64,000 bases of DNA from LMUY01 sp965276785. Its GTDB lineage: Bacteria; Pseudomonadota; Alphaproteobacteria; Acetobacterales; Acetobacteraceae. This document shows, piece after piece, positions 45,046 to 53,486 of this stretch. The position numbers were made by a program, and so were the translations under genes. The stretch spans positions 682,001 through 746,000 of the forward strand of contig OZ255629.1 of NCBI GenBank assembly GCA_965276785.1, in the 5' to 3' direction. Numbering within the stretch: the stretch's first letter is position 1; each line of letters starts with the position of its first letter. The notes beneath the pieces were generated by a model. It worked only from the letters and a program-made list of their open reading frames with translations. It was not told the DNA's origin and did not search any database.

Positions 45046-45735
45046 ATGCGATGGGCTGCGTTTGCCGTGATTTGCGTGCTGGCGGGCACGGGAAGTTCGG
45101 CTTCGGCGCAACCGCCCACTCCCGCGACCCAAACCCCACAGCCGCCTCAGAAAACCGACTTGCCGCCGACGCTCCTGCCGCTGCTGACCACGCCCGAGCA
45201 TCGGGCCGCGCTGGTGCGGGCGACCCATGCGATGGATCCGCCGGGCACTCCCGCCTGTCCAGACGCGACCTACACGACCACGGGCGACATCGCCATCCTG
45301 GTGCCCCCCCGGCTCGACTCGGCCGGCAAGGTGGTGCAGGGCGTATGGAAGGAAAGCATCACCGCCAATGACTGCGGCCCGCCGCGGCTGCTGAACGCGA
45401 TGACCCAGGTGCAGCCCGGCGGCGCGTTGCTGACCACCCCATTGCTGCCCGGCACCACCATCGCCGACCCACAGTTACAAAAGGATAGCGTGCAGTATGC
45501 CGCCGCCGGCATGGGCAGCCTGCCGCCGGGATGCAACCAGGGAGAGGTGGTCGATACCCAGTACGTCGGCCTCGACGGGGAGCCGCCTGGCACGCGCCTC
45601 GCACCCGGCCAGGCACCCCGCCCATGGACGGAAGTCTGGGCACTGGAGGCCTGCGGCAAGCGTGCCAATGTGACCATGCAATTCACCCCCGACGCCACCG
45701 GCACTGCCATCCACGCCACCCCCGCAAGTTCATAG
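45046..45735 (+). CDS. Secreted protein of unknown function
   Basis: 229 residues, 11 bases after the S10 peptidase gene, so likely co-transcribed. A signal peptide ends near SASAQ, followed by a Pro/Gln-rich linker. The mature part has several cysteines (PACPDATYTTTGDIAIL, NDCGPPRLL, GCNQGEVV, EACGKRANVTM) that may form disulphides. I recognise no family. The pairing suggests a partner or accessory of the secreted peptidase, but this is context only. Confidence 0.8.
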   Translation: MRWAAFAVICVLAGTGSSASAQPPTPATQTPQPPQKTDLPPTLLPLLTTPEHRAALVRATHAMDPPGTPACPDATYTTTGDIAILVPPRLDSAGKVVQGVWKESITANDCGPPRLLNAMTQVQPGGALLTTPLLPGTTIADPQLQKDSVQYAAAGMGSLPPGCNQGEVVDTQYVGLDGEPPGTRLAPGQAPRPWTEVWALEACGKRANVTMQFTPDATGTAIHATPASS

Positions 45736-45801
45736 CCACCAATTTGGCCGCTATCTTGCAGGCGCCGGCCACGAGTTCGCGCCACCAAGCCGGAGCCACG
45801 T

Positions 45802-46779
45802 ATGCGCATCCATATGCAGAACCTGCCTGGCGGTCTCGGCCAGCCATTGACCATGGCCCAATGGGACGCCGCCGCCGCGCGCGCCGGTCTGCCGGCGGGC
45901 CGGCACAGCGTGTCGCTGGGGGAGAGCGTGGCGGACTTTGCCGGCGCCGCCCCCGACATGGAGCTGCTGGTCACCGCCACAGGCGCAACCCGGTCGCTGT
46001 TCCCGGCCGATGCGCCGCGGCTGAAGGTGATGTTCTGCACCTCCGCCGGGCTGGATGCGGTGCCCTTCGCAGCGTTGCCGCCGGGCGTTCAGGTGCTGAA
46101 CAACCGCGGCGTGCATGGGCCCAAGGCAGGCGAATACGGCATCATGGCGTTGCTGATGCTGGCCAATCACATTCCCCTGGCGGCGACCAATCAGCACGCC
46201 CAATCCTGGCACCGCCAGAGTAGCACCATATTGCCGGGCCGGCGGGTGACGGTGGTGGGCATCGGCAGCCTGGGCGGTGCGGTTGCCGAGCATGCGGCCC
46301 GGTTCGGCATGCGGGTCACCGGGGTGCGGGCCCGGCCGCTGCCGCACGAAGCATGCGAGCGGGTGGTCCCGACCGCCGACCTGGACAAGGTGCTGCCGGA
46401 GACCGAGTTCCTGGTGCTTGCCTGCCCGCTCACTGAGCAAACTCGCAACCTACTGGACCGGCGGCGCATCGGGCTGCTGCCGAGCCGGGCCGGCGTGGTG
46501 AACATCGGCCGTGGCGGGCTGCTGGACCAGGACGCCCTCTGCGATGCGCTCGACGCTGGGTTGCTGTCCGGCGCGGTGTTGGACGTGTTCGTACCAGAAC
46601 CAGTGCCGCCGGGCCACCGGCTCTGGACCGTGCCCAACCTACTGATGACGCCGCACGTGTCCAGCGACGACCACCACGCCTACAATCCCCGCAGCCTGGA
46701 TGTGTTCATCCGCAACCTCTGCGCCTACGAGGCGGGTCAGCCGCTGCCCAACCTGTTCGACCGGGAGCGGGGCTACTAG
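45802..46779 (+). CDS. NAD-dependent D-2-hydroxyacid dehydrogenase
   Basis: 325 residues. The Rossmann nucleotide loop is VTVVGIGSLGGAVAEHAARF (about 152-171). The catalytic triad is visible as Arg in NIGRGGLLDQDAL, Glu in VFVPEPVPPG and His in TPHVSSDDHH. It reduces 2-oxoacids to D-2-hydroxyacids; the substrate is not readable. The region N-terminal to the NAD domain (LFPADAPRLKVMFCTSAGLD) is typical of the family. It ends 10 bases before the convergent GFA remnant. Confidence 0.93.
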   Translation: MRIHMQNLPGGLGQPLTMAQWDAAAARAGLPAGRHSVSLGESVADFAGAAPDMELLVTATGATRSLFPADAPRLKVMFCTSAGLDAVPFAALPPGVQVLNNRGVHGPKAGEYGIMALLMLANHIPLAATNQHAQSWHRQSSTILPGRRVTVVGIGSLGGAVAEHAARFGMRVTGVRARPLPHEACERVVPTADLDKVLPETEFLVLACPLTEQTRNLLDRRRIGLLPSRAGVVNIGRGGLLDQDALCDALDAGLLSGAVLDVFVPEPVPPGHRLWTVPNLLMTPHVSSDDHHAYNPRSLDVFIRNLCAYEAGQPLPNLFDRERGY

Positions 46780-46788
46780 CCGTAGCAG

Positions 46789-47181
46789 CTAATCGTGACG
46801 AGCGTGCGGGTAAGCCGGCAGGTCCCCGGCCAAGCTATCCCAATCGACCGCCTCGTGAACCCAAACATGAAACGTTGGCGGAACGCTGCCGGGGTCATCG
46901 AGGCTCACCGTCGTCACGTCCAGTTCTCCGGCAAGGTCCTCGCGGCGATAGGTGAGAGGTGACCCGCACTTGCCGCAGAAGCTTCGGGTGACACCGGGTG
47001 AGGAGGCGTAATCGACCGGTGTACCCTGGGTGAAACGAAAGCCTGCGGAGAGCACGCCGACAAACGGTAGCCGTGGTGCGGAGGCAGCGCGCCGGCAGGT
47101 CTTGCAGTGGCAGATGCCGCTGCTAATCGGCTGACCCTCGATCACTTAGCGGATCGCTCCGCACAAGCGACCCCCCTGCAT
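46789..47181 (-). pseudogene. GFA-family (CENP-V/GFA domain) gene with a nonsense mutation
   Basis: Translation from the ATG at 47181 gives MQGGRLCGAIR, then TAA at 47146-47148, then an intact continuation VIEGQPISSGICHCKTCRRA to the stop at 46789. Family members usually read MxGxCLCGAIRYxxxG, so the stop replaces a Tyr codon and Arg replaces the first zinc Cys. The remaining zinc ligands (CHCKTC, SFCGKCGSPLTY) are intact. A GGGGA element precedes the ATG by six bases. A GTG at 47145 could reinitiate and give a 118-residue protein without the first zinc pair. Decay is likely; sequence error is possible. Confidence 0.7.
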
Positions 47182-47251
47182 CCCTCGTCCCCATTCACCA
47201 GTGTCGCGGGCAGGGTGCAGCGCAGTGCAACCCACCAGGTTCTCGCTCGGT

Positions 47252-47275
47252 GGTGGGTAGCAAAGAGCACCCACC
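47252..47275 (-). other. Hairpin downstream of the XRE regulator gene
   Basis: Perfect 7-bp stem GGTGGGT/ACCCACC with a 10-base loop. It lacks a T tract on the minus strand, so it is not a clear terminator. Confidence 0.4.
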
Positions 47276-47284
47276 GCATGCTTC

Positions 47285-47728
47285 TCAGTCCTCCGCCGGG
47301 GCCCCCATCGATTTGATCAGCTCGAACATCCGCTTGCGCACGACTGGGTCGGCGATGCGATAGTAGGCGCGGACCAGTTCCAGCGTTTCACGTTTGTTCA
47401 ACATATCGTCCGCTTTGGCGCCATAGCCTTCCTGGCCCTCGGCAAAGCCAGAGACCGGCGACGCGCCAGGCGACGCACCAGGTTGGCCGCCAGGCATGTG
47501 GTCGTAAAAAAAACTGATCGGCACGTCCAGGATGCGGGAGAGATCGAACAGACGCGAGGCGCCGACGCGGTTGATGCCGCGCTCATATTTCTGCACTTGC
47601 TGGAAGGTCAGCCCAAGGGCGTCGCCCAGCCGCTCCTGGGACATGCCAAGCAGCGTGCGACGCAGGCGTATGCGCGCGCCGACATGAACGTCCACCGGGC
47701 TTGGTCGGCTTTCGGGGGGTGTGGCCAT
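47285..47728 (-). CDS. XRE-family helix-turn-helix regulator
   Basis: 147 residues. The helix-turn-helix is near the N terminus: VGARIRLRRTLLGMSQERLG and ALGLTFQQVQKYERGINRVG, followed by LFDLSRILDVPISFFYD. The C-terminal half has a Gly/Pro/Ser-rich linker and a helical end (LVRAYYRIADPVVRKRMFEL). This two-part form is widespread in alphaproteobacteria, usually of unknown target. It is divergent from the HAD/DSD1 operon, 177 bases away. Confidence 0.92.
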   Translation of the reverse strand: MATPPESRPSPVDVHVGARIRLRRTLLGMSQERLGDALGLTFQQVQKYERGINRVGASRLFDLSRILDVPISFFYDHMPGGQPGASPGASPVSGFAEGQEGYGAKADDMLNKRETLELVRAYYRIADPVVRKRMFELIKSMGAPAED

Positions 47729-47866
47729 GAACTCCAGCTCTCGTGTCTGAGGGGTTCAATAGACCGACACCACACCCGCTGGTAAGAGCTTTGTTAACCC
47801 TCGCAACTCCGGATTGCCGTCAAACCGGCATGGGACGGCCCACCAAGCCCATCCTCGTCATTAGGC

Positions 47867-47899
47867 TTGACAGATCGCGCAGCATGTTACATGTAAAAT
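47867..47899 (+). promoter_or_regulatory. Promoter with palindromic operator before the HAD/DSD1 operon
   Basis: TTGACA at 47867-47872 is followed by the perfect palindrome TTACATGTAA at 47887-47896, which would overlap the -10 region. Such AT-rich palindromes suit a GntR-type dimer, and a GntR gene ends this cluster. The exact -10 is unclear (ATGTAA or TAAAAT). Confidence 0.45.
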
Positions 47900-47905
47900 G
47901 TAGAG

Positions 47906-48553
47906 GTGGAGTTCCACTGTTTGACGGCAAGTCCACCACGCTTCGACGCCATCATCTTCGACCTCCTGACGGCGCTCCTCGACTCCTGGACCGTGTGGAA
48001 CCGCGCGGCGGGGTCCGAGGCAGACGGTCTGCGGTGGCGGCGCGAGTACCTTCGCCTGACCTACGGCTGCGGAGCTTATCAGCCCTATGAAGACCTGGTC
48101 GCCCGCGCCGCGCGTGCCGTGGGGTTGCAGCAGGCCCATGCTGATGCTCTGGCGGCGCGTTGGGACGAGTTGCAGCCCTGGCCAGAGGTCGCGGGCGTAC
48201 TTGGCGCGCTGCGCCGCCGCGGCGTGCCGCTTGGAGTTGCTACCAACTGCTCCATCGCGAAGGGCCATCGTGCGGCGGCGCGCGTTGGCGTGCCGTTCGC
48301 GGCTGTCATGACGTCGGAGGAAGCCGGCTTCTACAAGCCACGCCCTGAACCCTACCTGGCCGTGCTCGGTCTTCTTGGCACCACGCCGGGCCGCACCCTG
48401 TTCGTCGCCGGCTCGCCTGCTGACGTTCCGGGTGCCACTGGCGCCGGCATGCCCGTGTTCTGGCACAACCGCGCGGGCCTGCCTTTTGTCGCCCATAGTG
48501 CACGCCCATTCCTAGTTGCCGACACGCTCACCCCGATTCTGGACCACGTATGA
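47906..48553 (+). CDS. HAD-superfamily hydrolase with atypical motif I
   Basis: 215 residues from GTG 47906; a TTG at 47921 with AGGTGGAG upstream is an equally good start. Motif I reads FDLLTALLDSW, so the usual second Asp of DxD is Leu, as in some dehalogenase-like HADs. GVPLGVATNCS (motif II), the Lys in YKPRPEPYLAVL (motif III) and FVAGSPADVPGA (motif IV) are present. Substrate unknown. It overlaps the DSD1 gene by four bases, suggesting a shared amino-acid pathway. Confidence 0.85.
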   Translation: MEFHCLTASPPRFDAIIFDLLTALLDSWTVWNRAAGSEADGLRWRREYLRLTYGCGAYQPYEDLVARAARAVGLQQAHADALAARWDELQPWPEVAGVLGALRRRGVPLGVATNCSIAKGHRAAARVGVPFAAVMTSEEAGFYKPRPEPYLAVLGLLGTTPGRTLFVAGSPADVPGATGAGMPVFWHNRAGLPFVAHSARPFLVADTLTPILDHV

Positions 48554-49698
48554 TCGCCGACAGCTCTGGACTGGCCACCCTGGAGACGCCGCGCCTCCTG
48601 CTCGACCGGACACGGCTGGAGCGGAACGCCCGGCGCATGCGCGAGCGGTGCAGCGCCCTTGGCGTGTTGCTGCGCCCGCACCTCAAGACGGCCAAATCGG
48701 TCGAGGTCGCGTTGCTGGCTGGCGGCGGCACACCTGGCCCCGTCACCGTCTCGACGCTCGCGGAGGCGGAATACCTCGCCACGGCAGGCTGGCGCGACAT
48801 CCTGTATGCGACGGCGATGGCGCCGGCCAAGGCAGCCCGCGCCGCCCGCATCCAGCGCGACACCGGCACAACGCTGCGGCTCGTGGTGGACAGCGTGGAC
48901 GCTGCCTCGATGCTGGCCGCCCAGGCGTCGGAGTACGGGGCGTCGTTCGGCTGCCTGATCGAGGTGGACTGCGGTGAGCACCGCAGCGGCGCCGAACCAG
49001 CGTCCGCCGAACTGGTGGCCATTGGCGAGGCGATAGCGGCCAGCGCGCCCGCTCTGCGGCTGGACGGTGTGATGACGCACGCCGGGCACTCCTACGCCCT
49101 TGACGACGTCGCAGGGCTGCAGGCCATGGCCGAGGCCGAACGAGCGGCGGCCGTATCGTCGGCCGAGCTGCTGTGGTCGCACGGGCACGATTGTCCCGTG
49201 GTCAGCGTCGGCTCAACGCCCACGATTCTGTATGCGGACCACCTCCGCGGCGTGACCGAGGCGCGCGCGGGCATCTACCTGTTCTGGGACCTGGCCCAAC
49301 TCTCCCGCGGCATGTGTGTGGAGGCGGATATTGCCGTCTCCGTGCTGGCCACCGTAATCGGCCACCAGCGGCGTGGACCTAGCCTGGTGCTGGATGCCGG
49401 GGCGCTCGCGTTGTCGAAGGACCTGGGCGCCAACCGCCTCATGCCGGATGCCCATTATGGTTGGGTGTGCGACGCGGAGACCTTGCAGCGGCTCGGCACC
49501 TTGTCGGTCGAGACGGTGCATCAGGAGCATGGCACCGTGCCGGTGCCGGACGAGGGCTGGTTCAAACGGCTGCCGATGGGCAGCACTGTCCGCATCCTGC
49601 CGAACCACGCCTGCCTGACCTGTGCGCCCTACCGGTCTTACGACGTGGTCGCCGGCGGCGCCGTGGTGGACCGTTGGCACCGCACCGGTGGGTGGTGA
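48550..49698 (+). CDS. DSD1/D-threonine aldolase-family PLP enzyme
   Basis: 382 residues with an alanine-racemase-like N-terminal barrel. PLP Lys46 lies in LRPHLKTAKSVEVA. VSTLAEAEYLATAGWRDIL is family-typical, GVMTHAGHSYALD lines the active site, and the C-terminal metal site has NHACLTC. Members include D-serine dehydratase, D-threonine aldolase and 3-hydroxy-D-aspartate aldolase; which one applies is not clear. It is coupled to the HAD gene and followed by a GntR regulator. Confidence 0.9.
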   Translation: MIADSSGLATLETPRLLLDRTRLERNARRMRERCSALGVLLRPHLKTAKSVEVALLAGGGTPGPVTVSTLAEAEYLATAGWRDILYATAMAPAKAARAARIQRDTGTTLRLVVDSVDAASMLAAQASEYGASFGCLIEVDCGEHRSGAEPASAELVAIGEAIAASAPALRLDGVMTHAGHSYALDDVAGLQAMAEAERAAAVSSAELLWSHGHDCPVVSVGSTPTILYADHLRGVTEARAGIYLFWDLAQLSRGMCVEADIAVSVLATVIGHQRRGPSLVLDAGALALSKDLGANRLMPDAHYGWVCDAETLQRLGTLSVETVHQEHGTVPVPDEGWFKRLPMGSTVRILPNHACLTCAPYRSYDVVAGGAVVDRWHRTGGW

Positions 49699-49724
49699 GG
49701 CGGGCTCGCACCGTTCCGCCCGCC
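49699..49724 (+). terminator. GC-rich hairpin after the DSD1 gene
   Basis: GGCGGGC/GCCCGCC 7-bp stem with a 12-base loop, starting directly after the DSD1 stop. A second small hairpin GGTGC/GCACC follows near 49730. There is no T tract, so attenuation or RNA stability is as likely as termination. Confidence 0.4.
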
Positions 49725-49807
49725 GCATGGTGCCGTGCAGAGCGCACCGATGAGTGGAGGACTTACAAGCGTCGCGCAGGCAGGCGTGGCCCTGTAGCGA
49801 CCGTTCC

Positions 49808-50467
49808 ATGTCATCTCTCTCCGCGCTGAAGCGGGCCGAGCGGATCGTGGACTCGGTCCAGGCCGCCCTGCGCGCCGCGATCCTCGACGGATCGCTCCAG
49901 CCGGGCCAAGCCCTGTCCGTTCCCGAGCTATCGCGCCAGCTCGACGTGTCGCGCAGCCCGGTGCGCGAGGCGGTGCTCGCGCTGGTCGCGGACGGCCTTG
50001 CTGTCGAGCAGCCCCGGCGAGGGGCGGCCGTTGCCGAAATCGCGGCGGCCGACATGCTGGAAATCCACGAAGTGCGCGAGGGGGTGGAGGCGCAGGCTGC
50101 CAGATTGTGCGCGGAGCGCGCCAGCCCAGCCTTGCTGCGGCGGCTTGCAGAACTGCTGGACGAGCAGGCGACCGTCGTGGAACGGGGTGACGCTTCGGGT
50201 TGGTTCCAGACCAATGCCGACTTTCACCGCCTCGTCGCCACCGGAGCCGGCAACAACCGGCTGTCCGAAATGGTGACGGTGCTGGAAAGCCAAATGCGGC
50301 TGGGATTACGCCAGGTTTCCTCGGACCGGGACCAGCGCCGGCGCGGCTTGGCCGAACACCAGGCCGTCCTGAACGCAATCACGGGTCGCGAGCCGGACGT
50401 CGCGGAACGGCTGATGCGCGAGCATATACGGCGCACCCGGCAGACGCTCGCCTCGCAATTTGGCTGA
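49808..50467 (+). CDS. GntR-family regulator (FadR/FCD subfamily)
   Basis: 219 residues from ATG 49808; a GTG at 49754 would add 18 residues without similarity. The winged helix spans about residues 10-75 with LRAAILDGSLQPGQALSVPE and LSRQLDVSRSPVREAVLALV. The FCD ligand domain has EIHEVREGVEAQAARL, FHRLVATGAGN and AEHQAVLNAI, with the Asp/His metal-ligand pattern of FCD proteins. It probably regulates the HAD/DSD1 genes upstream in response to their substrate. Confidence 0.92.
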   Translation: MSSLSALKRAERIVDSVQAALRAAILDGSLQPGQALSVPELSRQLDVSRSPVREAVLALVADGLAVEQPRRGAAVAEIAAADMLEIHEVREGVEAQAARLCAERASPALLRRLAELLDEQATVVERGDASGWFQTNADFHRLVATGAGNNRLSEMVTVLESQMRLGLRQVSSDRDQRRRGLAEHQAVLNAITGREPDVAERLMREHIRRTRQTLASQFG

Positions 50468-50489
50468 CAACCTAGTCGTCGACCCCCCA

Positions 50490-52022
50490 TCACAATGCGT
50501 CATCAATCAGCCTTGAGCGGCGGCCGCGGCCGATGATGCGCAGCCCGGCCACGCAGGCGGCGAGCGCCAGCAGCAGCGGCGTTGTCAGTCCCTCGCGCGA
50601 GAATGGGGTGGGGCCGCGCGCCGCGGGCAGAGCAACCACCATCTCGGCCGCGGTGCGCGCCGGCAGGCGGCCAACTTCACGGCCCACGGCGTCGAACGCC
50701 GCGGTGATCCCGGTGTTGGCGGCGCGCACCATCGGCAGGCCCTCCTCCACCGCCCGCATCCGCGCGGCGGCAAGATGTTGCCGCGGACCGGTGGAATTGC
50801 CGAACCAAGCGTCGTTGGTGATGTTCACCAGCCAGCGCGGGCGGTCGGCTTCGTCCACGATCTGACCGGAATAGATCGCCTCGTAGCAAATTAGGGCGTC
50901 GAACGGCGGCAGTCCCGGCACATGGAACGTCTTCGGCCCGCGGCCAAAGCCGAAGCTGCGGCCCGGCACCATCTGCACCGCAAACGGCACCCAGGACGGC
51001 GCGAACTCCCCGAACGGCACCAAGTGCCACTTGTCGTAGACGCCGGCGACCTGCTCGGGGCCGGTCAGCACGAACATGCTGTTATAGGGCGTCTCGCCTT
51101 GGAAGCGGACGCTGCCCGCGAGCACGGCCGCTGCCGGCCGCGACGCCTGCCAAATAGCCTCGCGTGCACCCTCATCGCGGTCAAGCCAGAACGGGCTGGC
51201 GGTTTCGGGCCACACCACCGCGATGGCGGCGTCCGGTGCGTTGGCGCGGGCGCGGGCCACCCCTTCTTCGGTCAATCTCAAGTAGCGCTCGAACACCGTG
51301 TCGGCCGCGGCTTGGTCCCATTTCCGGCCCTGCGCCACGTTGCCCTGCACGAGCACCACGCTCACGCCGGGCGCCGGTGCGGCGGCTTCCGAGAGACGCC
51401 AGAGGCCAAACGCCACCCACACCGCCATCGCCGCCGCGCCGCCCGCGCAGAAACGCCAGCCCAGAGCCGGGGTCGCCGCCAGCAACACGGTGAGCAGCGT
51501 CAGCCCGGCCACCCCGATCCAGGCCGCCGGCTGGATCAGCACGTCGCCCATCGGACCCGCAATCGCCCACACGCTGCCCCATGGATTCCATGGGAACCCG
51601 GTGGCGATGAACTGGCGGGCCAAGTCCGCTAGCGTCCATAGCCCCGCCAGCAGCAGCACCCGTTGCCAACCCGGCACAGCCATGCGCGAGCCGGCGCAGG
51701 CAACCGCGATGAAGACGGCGAGCAAGGCGGAGAGCGCCGGTACCGCCAGCGGAACCAGCCACCAGTAACGGGCTGATTCGATCAGGATGGCTTCGGTGAT
51801 CCAATACAGGCCGAGAACATGGTGGGCGAACCCGAACCAAAAGCCGCGGCGCAATGCCACCGGCCAACTCCGTGCCCCATCGATCAGCGCCAGCAAGCCT
51901 GGCACGGCGATCAGCAGCACCGGGATGGCGTTCACCGGCGGCAAGGCTGTTGCAGCGAGTGCGCCGAAGCCGGCGGCAGCGAGGTCGGCCCGCCATCCCT
52001 GCAGGGCACCCAGCCGCTGCAT
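50490..52022 (-). CDS. lnt: Apolipoprotein N-acyltransferase Lnt
   Basis: 510 residues. Six or seven N-terminal membrane helices (about 12-205) precede a periplasmic nitrilase-fold domain. The catalytic triad is Glu273 (VVWPETASPFW), Lys331 (GVYDKWHLVPFGEF) and Cys379 (ALICYEAIYSG). A final helix ends the protein (LLLALAACVAGLRI). Lnt adds the third acyl chain to lipoproteins. It lies 13 bases after olsB in the fur-olsB-lnt operon. Confidence 0.96.
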   Translation of the reverse strand: MQRLGALQGWRADLAAAGFGALAATALPPVNAIPVLLIAVPGLLALIDGARSWPVALRRGFWFGFAHHVLGLYWITEAILIESARYWWLVPLAVPALSALLAVFIAVACAGSRMAVPGWQRVLLLAGLWTLADLARQFIATGFPWNPWGSVWAIAGPMGDVLIQPAAWIGVAGLTLLTVLLAATPALGWRFCAGGAAAMAVWVAFGLWRLSEAAAPAPGVSVVLVQGNVAQGRKWDQAAADTVFERYLRLTEEGVARARANAPDAAIAVVWPETASPFWLDRDEGAREAIWQASRPAAAVLAGSVRFQGETPYNSMFVLTGPEQVAGVYDKWHLVPFGEFAPSWVPFAVQMVPGRSFGFGRGPKTFHVPGLPPFDALICYEAIYSGQIVDEADRPRWLVNITNDAWFGNSTGPRQHLAAARMRAVEEGLPMVRAANTGITAAFDAVGREVGRLPARTAAEMVVALPAARGPTPFSREGLTTPLLLALAACVAGLRIIGRGRRSRLIDDAL

Positions 52023-52035
52023 CGTGCCGCCTGGG

Positions 52036-52878
52036 CTAATGCTGCTGCTGGCGCTTGTAGTGGTCGATGTACTTGTCCGTTACCAGGTCGGTCTTGACCA
52101 CGATGGCCACATCGATGGTGTTGAACTGGTGATCCACCACCGCACCCTCGCCCACCATGGCGCCCAATCGCAAGTAGCCTTTGATGAGCGGCGGCAAGCT
52201 CGTAACGACGCGCCGCGCATCCACCATCTCCGGCGGCAGGCGGTCCATGGCGACCCGGCGGTCAACGATCGCCATGGGGCGCAAGGCCGGTGGGGCGAGA
52301 TGGTTGTGGTGCAGGTAGGTGAGTTCGGCCGCCACTGCGGCCGGGTCGGTGCCCCCAAGGCTGGCGCAGCCGAACATCAGGTCGATGTCATGGGCGAACA
52401 CATAAGCGGCAATCCCGCGCCAGAGCAGTTGCATCACCGCGCGCCCGCGGTAACGCAGGTCCACGCAAGACCGGCCCAACTCGAGTATCCGGCCCGGAAA
52501 ACTCAGCAGCGGTGTCACGTCATATTCGCTGGCGGTATAGAACCCCCCCGCCGCCCGGGCGCCCTCGCGCTGGAGCATACGGTAGGTTCCAACCACCGAG
52601 TTGCGGCCCTCGCCGAGCGCATGGTCGACCACGATCAGATGGTCGGCAAAGCCGTCGAACCGGTCGACGTCACGGCCCGATGCGGCCGTCCTGCGGTCGG
52701 GCAGCGCCCCCAACTCCTCATAGAACACGCGGTAACGCAGGGCCTGTAGCGCGTCGACCTCGTCCGGCCTGGTTGCCAGCCGCAAGCCTAGATTGCCGGC
52801 GCGCAGCTCACTGAAGCGAGTATGGGGGACGGCTTGCCGCCGCGGCAACAGGACGGCGGCGGCACGGTCCAGCGTCAC
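52036..52878 (-). CDS. olsB: L-ornithine N-alpha-acyltransferase OlsB
   Basis: 280 residues of the acyl-transferring GNAT-like family. OlsB makes lyso-ornithine lipid from ornithine and a 3-hydroxyacyl-ACP. ALRYRVFYEELGA, RFDGFADHLIVVD, RILELGRSCVDLRYRG and DIDLMFGCASLGGTD are family signatures. No olsA is nearby. It overlaps the fur gene by four bases, tying envelope lipid synthesis to the regulator. Confidence 0.9.
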   Translation of the reverse strand: MTLDRAAAVLLPRRQAVPHTRFSELRAGNLGLRLATRPDEVDALQALRYRVFYEELGALPDRRTAASGRDVDRFDGFADHLIVVDHALGEGRNSVVGTYRMLQREGARAAGGFYTASEYDVTPLLSFPGRILELGRSCVDLRYRGRAVMQLLWRGIAAYVFAHDIDLMFGCASLGGTDPAAVAAELTYLHHNHLAPPALRPMAIVDRRVAMDRLPPEMVDARRVVTSLPPLIKGYLRLGAMVGEGAVVDHQFNTIDVAIVVKTDLVTDKYIDHYKRQQQH

Positions 52879-53366
52879 CGGTGCGCCCGCCCGGCGGCGT
52901 GTTGCGGCGCGGGCGGCTCGGCGGGGCTGGGCCGTTCGACCCGGCTGGTGTCCCGCTTGGCCGGGCGGCGGCTGCCGAACAGTTCCAGGCGGTGCGAGAC
53001 CAAGTCGAAGCCGAGCCGCCGGGCAATGGCCTGCATCAGCTCCTCGTGCTCGGCGTCTTCAAACTCGATCACCTTGCCGGTGTCCACGTCGATCAAATGG
53101 TAGTGCCGGCCATGCGCTGTCGGCTCGTAGCGTGCCCGCCCGCCGCCAAAGTCCCGCCGGGCCAAAATGCCCTTCTCTTCCAGCAGGCGCACCGTGCGAT
53201 AGACCGTGGCGATTGAAATCCGGCCGTCCAGCGCCGTCGCACGGCGATAAAGCTCTTCGACATCAGGATGGTCCTCCGCTTCGGACAACACGTGTGCGAT
53301 CACGCGGCGCTGCCCCGTCATCTTCAAGCCACGTTCGACGCACAGGCGCTCGATACGCGATTCCAT
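52875..53366 (-). CDS. fur: Fur-family metal-responsive regulator
   Basis: 163 residues from the ATG at 53366; a start at 53411 would add 15 residues that match no family. The winged-helix part has LKMTGQRRVIAHVLSEAEDH and ISIATVYRTVRLLEEKG. The metal-binding region is HGRHYHLIDVDTGKVIEF, and LGFDLVSHRLELFG ends the dimer domain. It lacks the CxxC zinc site, as in many alphaproteobacterial Fur/Mur proteins. It may therefore sense manganese or iron. Confidence 0.92.
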   Translation of the reverse strand: MESRIERLCVERGLKMTGQRRVIAHVLSEAEDHPDVEELYRRATALDGRISIATVYRTVRLLEEKGILARRDFGGGRARYEPTAHGRHYHLIDVDTGKVIEFEDAEHEELMQAIARRLGFDLVSHRLELFGSRRPAKRDTSRVERPSPAEPPAPQHAAGRAHR

Positions 53367-53486
53367 TGCCTGCCCCGGGTTCCTGGCGGTCCTTAGAGGA
53401 GTGTCTGCCACATTCAGCCGTGGGTGGGGTAGCCGATAGCGGTCTGGCCTGTCGAATCGCAGGGGACTGAAGCCGGCCAGTCCGGG

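Noticed and set aside
47252..47275. Hairpin after the XRE gene as a terminator
   Set aside because: It lacks a T tract on the minus strand, so it was reported only as a hairpin.
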